Shown here one piece after another: positions 5,541 to 8,310 of a stretch of 8,310 nucleotides of DNA. Source of the stretch: Chitinophagaceae bacterium (lineage in GTDB: Bacteria; Bacteroidota; Bacteroidia; Chitinophagales; Chitinophagaceae). A program made the position numbers and the translations under genes. Below the pieces are notes generated by a model. That model was not told the DNA's origin and did no database searches. It worked only from the letters and a program-made list of their open reading frames with translations. The DNA is taken from contig JACFNM010000147.1 in NCBI GenBank assembly GCA_019454915.1, forward strand, positions 1,396 to 9,705, given 5' to 3'. Numbering within the stretch: position 1 is the stretch's first letter; each line of letters begins with the position of its first letter.

Positions 5541-7172
5541 ATGAAGATGAAAACGAAAATGAATCGGCACACTGAGATCTCCAGACGTGCTTTTATAGGC
5601 GATTTGACATCGGCTGCCATATTGCCCTTTTTTAAAGTAAATACAGAAAATTCACAGGATCTTTGGGGAAGAGCAGAAATCCGGGATTACTCGGTTTGTC
5701 TTAATTCCGATCTTATTCTGGCTGACCCCGAAATGCTGCAAATACTTGCAGATGCGGGAGTAAAGGGGATATGGATTGCAACTTATTTTTATGGCTACTG
5801 GCCTTACCAGAAGAGTAAAATTATTCGGGCAAAAGAACTCGTTCAGCAAAAGGAAATGGATGCCTTTGCGATTACGATTCCATTTGGACATCCCGGAGAT
5901 TCACTCCAGGCCGGTGATGATGCCTTTCCATTAATTTCTCCCGCTCATTGGCCAAGAACCCTGGATATGGATGGAAACCTGTATGCCGGTACAACGGTAA
6001 ATGACCTGGTTAATATTGAAAATGCCAGGGCTTTGCAGGAGGTGTCGCAGATGGGCTTCAGGCAATGTATGGCCGATGATGATTTCAGAATTGCCCGGTT
6101 GCCCGGAGTAATTGGCGGTAGTTTTGATGATAAAACCCGCAGTCTTTTCCTTGAACGGGGCGGCTATTCCGCTGCTCAGTGGAGTGAACTGTTGGATGAT
6201 ATCCGCAGTCGCCGCTTTACACCTGTCGTCAAAGACTGGGTAGACTGGTATTGTGACCGAATGACGGAATCATTTCGCATACAGCAAAAAGCATTTGCGG
6301 GTGATTTTGGAATTATGGTTATGTATCTCGGAGCCGAAAAAGCGGGTATCCGTTTATCTGATTATCGGGGTGTGCAGGTAAGGGTAGGTGAGGCGCACTT
6401 TAACGATCGGGATTTGAAAAGCCCCAAAGGATGGACGGATGAATTATTTTCTGTGTTGTTTCACAGAAGATATGTGAAACCTGAAGATGCGTGGAGCGAG
6501 ACTACAGCTTTCCCGGCGGATGCCCTTTCTGTAGAAAATATGATCGCTAAACTGACGATTTCCACTATTGCGGACGTCCGGCATACCACATTTATGAGTG
6601 GATTAACACCCCTGCCAAAATCTTATTGGAAAGATTTGCCGTCTGCCATGAGACTGCAGAAAAAGCATCACGAAATGATAGCAGGATATGCGTTGAAGGG
6701 CCCGTTTAAACACTTCTGGGGAGAGGCTTCGCGCTATGTTGGAAAAGACCGTCCATTCTCTCTTTGGCTGGCTATGGGCGTACCGTTCGAAGTGATAGAC
6801 GAACCTGAAAAAGGCGAAGACGGATGGGTTTTTATGTCTGATGAAGATTATACATATCTGGGTAAACGGGCGCAAAAAGCCAATGTTGTTGTGAGAGAAG
6901 ATTTGAAAAAAGAAGATAGTCCTGTGCAGGCGCTTAAAGAAGAACCGGATGATTTATGGAGATGGAAAAAGCAAATGACACCCCTGTTGAAAAATAGCAA
7001 TATTCCTTATGTTATAGAAAATGAACCGGCGGTGTGTGCCTGGTACTCTCAGGCGAAACGCGTATTGATTTGGAGCCTTTCTAATGTCCCTGTTCACCTT
7101 ACATTGCAGTATGGAAGCAGGCAGATTGCCAGAGCCTTTAAGCCGTTGGAATCATCGGTAGTAAAGCTGTAG
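5541..7172 (+). CDS. Tat-exported protein of unknown family, probable (beta/alpha)8-barrel carbohydrate enzyme
   Basis: The product has 543 residues from ATG 5541. The frame is open to a TTG at 5451, but that extension is polar and would bury the signal. ATG 5559 is also possible. A twin-arginine signal (ISRRAFIG, Arg15-Arg16) precedes a hydrophobic stretch (TSAAILPFF), so the folded protein is exported. I do not recognise a named family. The mature part shows strand-like segments in TIM-barrel order: DYSVCLNSD, GIWIATYFYGYW (76-87), FAITIPFGHPGD (109-120), FRQCMADDDFRI (173-184), FGIMVMYLGAE (256-266), VQVRVGEAHF (278-287), SETTAFP (319-325) and FSLWLAMGVPFEVI (406-419). Acidic residues at strand ends (Asp179-181, Glu266, Glu320) are candidates for a glycosidase-like active site; this is inference. 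The C-terminal 50 residues (VLIWSLSNVPVHLTL) look like a small beta-sandwich. A Tat-exported Gfo/Idh/MocA gene follows after 112 bases, supporting a role in sugar breakdown. Confidence 0.72.
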   Translation: MKMKTKMNRHTEISRRAFIGDLTSAAILPFFKVNTENSQDLWGRAEIRDYSVCLNSDLILADPEMLQILADAGVKGIWIATYFYGYWPYQKSKIIRAKELVQQKEMDAFAITIPFGHPGDSLQAGDDAFPLISPAHWPRTLDMDGNLYAGTTVNDLVNIENARALQEVSQMGFRQCMADDDFRIARLPGVIGGSFDDKTRSLFLERGGYSAAQWSELLDDIRSRRFTPVVKDWVDWYCDRMTESFRIQQKAFAGDFGIMVMYLGAEKAGIRLSDYRGVQVRVGEAHFNDRDLKSPKGWTDELFSVLFHRRYVKPEDAWSETTAFPADALSVENMIAKLTISTIADVRHTTFMSGLTPLPKSYWKDLPSAMRLQKKHHEMIAGYALKGPFKHFWGEASRYVGKDRPFSLWLAMGVPFEVIDEPEKGEDGWVFMSDEDYTYLGKRAQKANVVVREDLKKEDSPVQALKEEPDDLWRWKKQMTPLLKNSNIPYVIENEPAVCAWYSQAKRVLIWSLSNVPVHLTLQYGSRQIARAFKPLESSVVKL

Positions 7173-7254
7173 CTTTCGTTTCAGATCATAAGCATGTTCG
7201 GGTGTTTGTCTCAAATGTATAGAAAAAGCGGAGGATGTTCGACTATGCTTTGTT

Positions 7255-7262
7255 TATGTTTG
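7255..7262 (+). promoter_or_regulatory. Candidate -7 promoter element before the Gfo/Idh/MocA gene
   Basis: TATGTTTG is an exact match to the Bacteroidota TAnnTTTG element, 22 bases before the ATG at 7285. I find no TTG at the usual -33 distance, so it is supported by one box only. If real, the oxidoreductase gene can be transcribed separately from the upstream Tat-exported gene even though the two share strand and theme. No terminator is seen between 7173 and 7254. Confidence 0.35.
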
Positions 7263-7284
7263 CGCCTTTGGTTAAATTTATTTA

Positions 7285-8310
7285 ATGAAATCAACAAGAC
7301 GTAAATTCATTCAGGGAGCCGCTACGCTGATTTCGGCTCCGGTCATCAGCAGTTTTTCTCCCGTTGCAATTATTCCTCAAGCAAAATCATCTTCCCCGGC
7401 AGAGAAAATTACAGTAGCGCTAATCGGTGCCAGAGGTCGGGGTTATGGTGTATTAAGAGATGCGTTGAAACAAAAAAATGTAACCTGCGCCGCTATCTGT
7501 GATATTGATGACAGTGTACTTCGCGAAAGAACGACTGATGTAGAAAAAATACAGGGAAGCGTGCCTCAGCAATTTAAGGATTTTAGAAAACTGCTTGAAC
7601 GAAAGGATATTGATGCCGTAATTATCGGAACGCCCGATCATTGGCATTGCTTACCCATGGTGTATGCCTGTCAATCGGGAAAGGATGTGTACGTGGAGAA
7701 ACCGCTGGCCAATTCCATAGCAGAATGTGCAATCATGGAAAAGGCAGCAAGGAAATATAACAGGGTAGTACAGGTGGGCATGCAGCAGAGAAGCGCCGAT
7801 GTATGGAATCATTCGAAAGAATACATAAAGTCGGGTGAGATTGGCCGATTAAGGAAAGTATTGGTGTGGGCGAATTTCAATTACGGATTAGGAACAAAGC
7901 GGGTGCCTGATGAACCGGTACCCGAAGGAGTGGATTTTGATATGTGGCTGGGGCCGGCGCCTAAGCGAAACTTTAACAAAGGCAGATTCCACGGGAACTG
8001 GAGAATGTTCTGGGATTATGGAGGCGGATTACTGACGGATTGGGGTGTCCATCTCATGGATATGGCGCTTTGGATAAAAGATATTAAAGAACATCCGGTG
8101 GCGGTGCAAAGCTCCGGAGGGAATTGGGGAAGCGATGAGTATATGCATGAAACCTTTGACACCCTGTCAGTGAATTATCAGATGAAGGATTATCTGATCA
8201 ACTGGCAAAATACAGCAGGTACAGAACAGGGACCTTATGGTATGCCTTACGGACTGGCTTATATATGTGATAAGGGCACGCTCGTAATTAATCGTTCGGG
8301 TTGGGAAGTC
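7285..8310 (+). CDS. Tat-exported Gfo/Idh/MocA family oxidoreductase (cut by window edge)
   Basis: The frame is open for 342 codons from ATG 7285 to the right edge. A twin-arginine signal (STRRKFIQG, Arg5-Arg6) and hydrophobic segment to about residue 30 predict export of a folded, cofactor-loaded enzyme. The N-terminal Rossmann domain starts with KITVALIGARGRGYG (41-55), where GARGRG is the dinucleotide-binding loop. It continues with CDIDD (72-76), GTPDHWH (115-121) and VEKPLANS (137-144), the Glu-Lys-Pro motif whose Lys139 is the usual catalytic lysine. The substrate domain includes WLGPAP (221-226), NWRMFWDYGGGLLTDWG (238-254) and HLMD (His256, Asp259). This pattern fits the exported Bacteroidota/Planctomycetota branch. 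Those enzymes act on sugars with tightly bound NAD(P), for example oxidation or glycoside cleavage through a 3-keto intermediate. The exact substrate cannot be read. Perhaps 80-120 residues are missing beyond the edge. Confidence 0.93.
   Translation, partial: MKSTRRKFIQGAATLISAPVISSFSPVAIIPQAKSSSPAEKITVALIGARGRGYGVLRDALKQKNVTCAAICDIDDSVLRERTTDVEKIQGSVPQQFKDFRKLLERKDIDAVIIGTPDHWHCLPMVYACQSGKDVYVEKPLANSIAECAIMEKAARKYNRVVQVGMQQRSADVWNHSKEYIKSGEIGRLRKVLVWANFNYGLGTKRVPDEPVPEGVDFDMWLGPAPKRNFNKGRFHGNWRMFWDYGGGLLTDWGVHLMDMALWIKDIKEHPVAVQSSGGNWGSDEYMHETFDTLSVNYQMKDYLINWQNTAGTEQGPYGMPYGLAYICDKGTLVINRSGWEV

Noticed and set aside
7163..7176. Inverted repeat AAAGCT-GT-AGCTTT at the end of the barrel-like gene as a terminator
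   Set aside because: The loop is too tight, the stem is A/T-rich and short, and no T run follows.

Overview
The window reads as chromosomal DNA from a member of the Bacteroidota, most likely of the Chitinophagaceae/Sphingobacteriales type. The reasons are the protein families present (an alpha-2-macroglobulin-like lipoprotein, a haem-binding-domain protein with one CxxCH, Tat-exported Gfo/Idh/MocA enzymes, the SatD plus DUF3307 pair), starts without clear Shine-Dalgarno sequences, and two matches to the Bacteroidota -7 promoter element TAnnTTTG. I see no transposase, integrase, phage gene, tRNA, rRNA or CRISPR array.

Left part (1-2933). The window opens inside a minus-strand gene for a lipoprotein resembling the N-terminus of bacterial alpha-2-macroglobulins. 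A clear intrinsic terminator (576-610) follows the next minus-strand gene, which encodes a small secreted protein with a Cys/His cluster. That gene is divergent from a membrane-anchored or secreted single-haem protein. Next come a minus-strand 4'-phosphopantetheinyl transferase and, divergent from it, dCTP deaminase (dcd).

Middle (2930-5400). A minus-strand sodium/bile-acid-type (BASS) transporter converges on dcd with a 4-base overlap of the two genes' ends. It is divergent from a two-gene operon: a SatD-family protein with a C-terminal helix-turn-helix, then a DUF3307 polytopic membrane protein joined by an ATGA stop/start overlap. The region ahead of the SatD gene holds the most striking non-coding structure here: six 8-bp half-sites in alternating orientation, each exactly 14 bp from the next, forming three 22-bp dyads with a 28-bp period. 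The last half-site overlaps the predicted -7 promoter element, which lies only 4 bases before the ATG. I infer an autorepressed and possibly leaderless operon.

Right part (5541-8310). Two same-strand genes each begin with a twin-arginine signal. The first encodes a roughly 540-residue protein that I cannot assign to a named family; it looks like a (beta/alpha)8-barrel carbohydrate-active enzyme. The second encodes a Gfo/Idh/MocA oxidoreductase cut by the window edge. Together they suggest periplasmic carbohydrate processing.

All functional statements come from reading motifs by eye; no database search was run.
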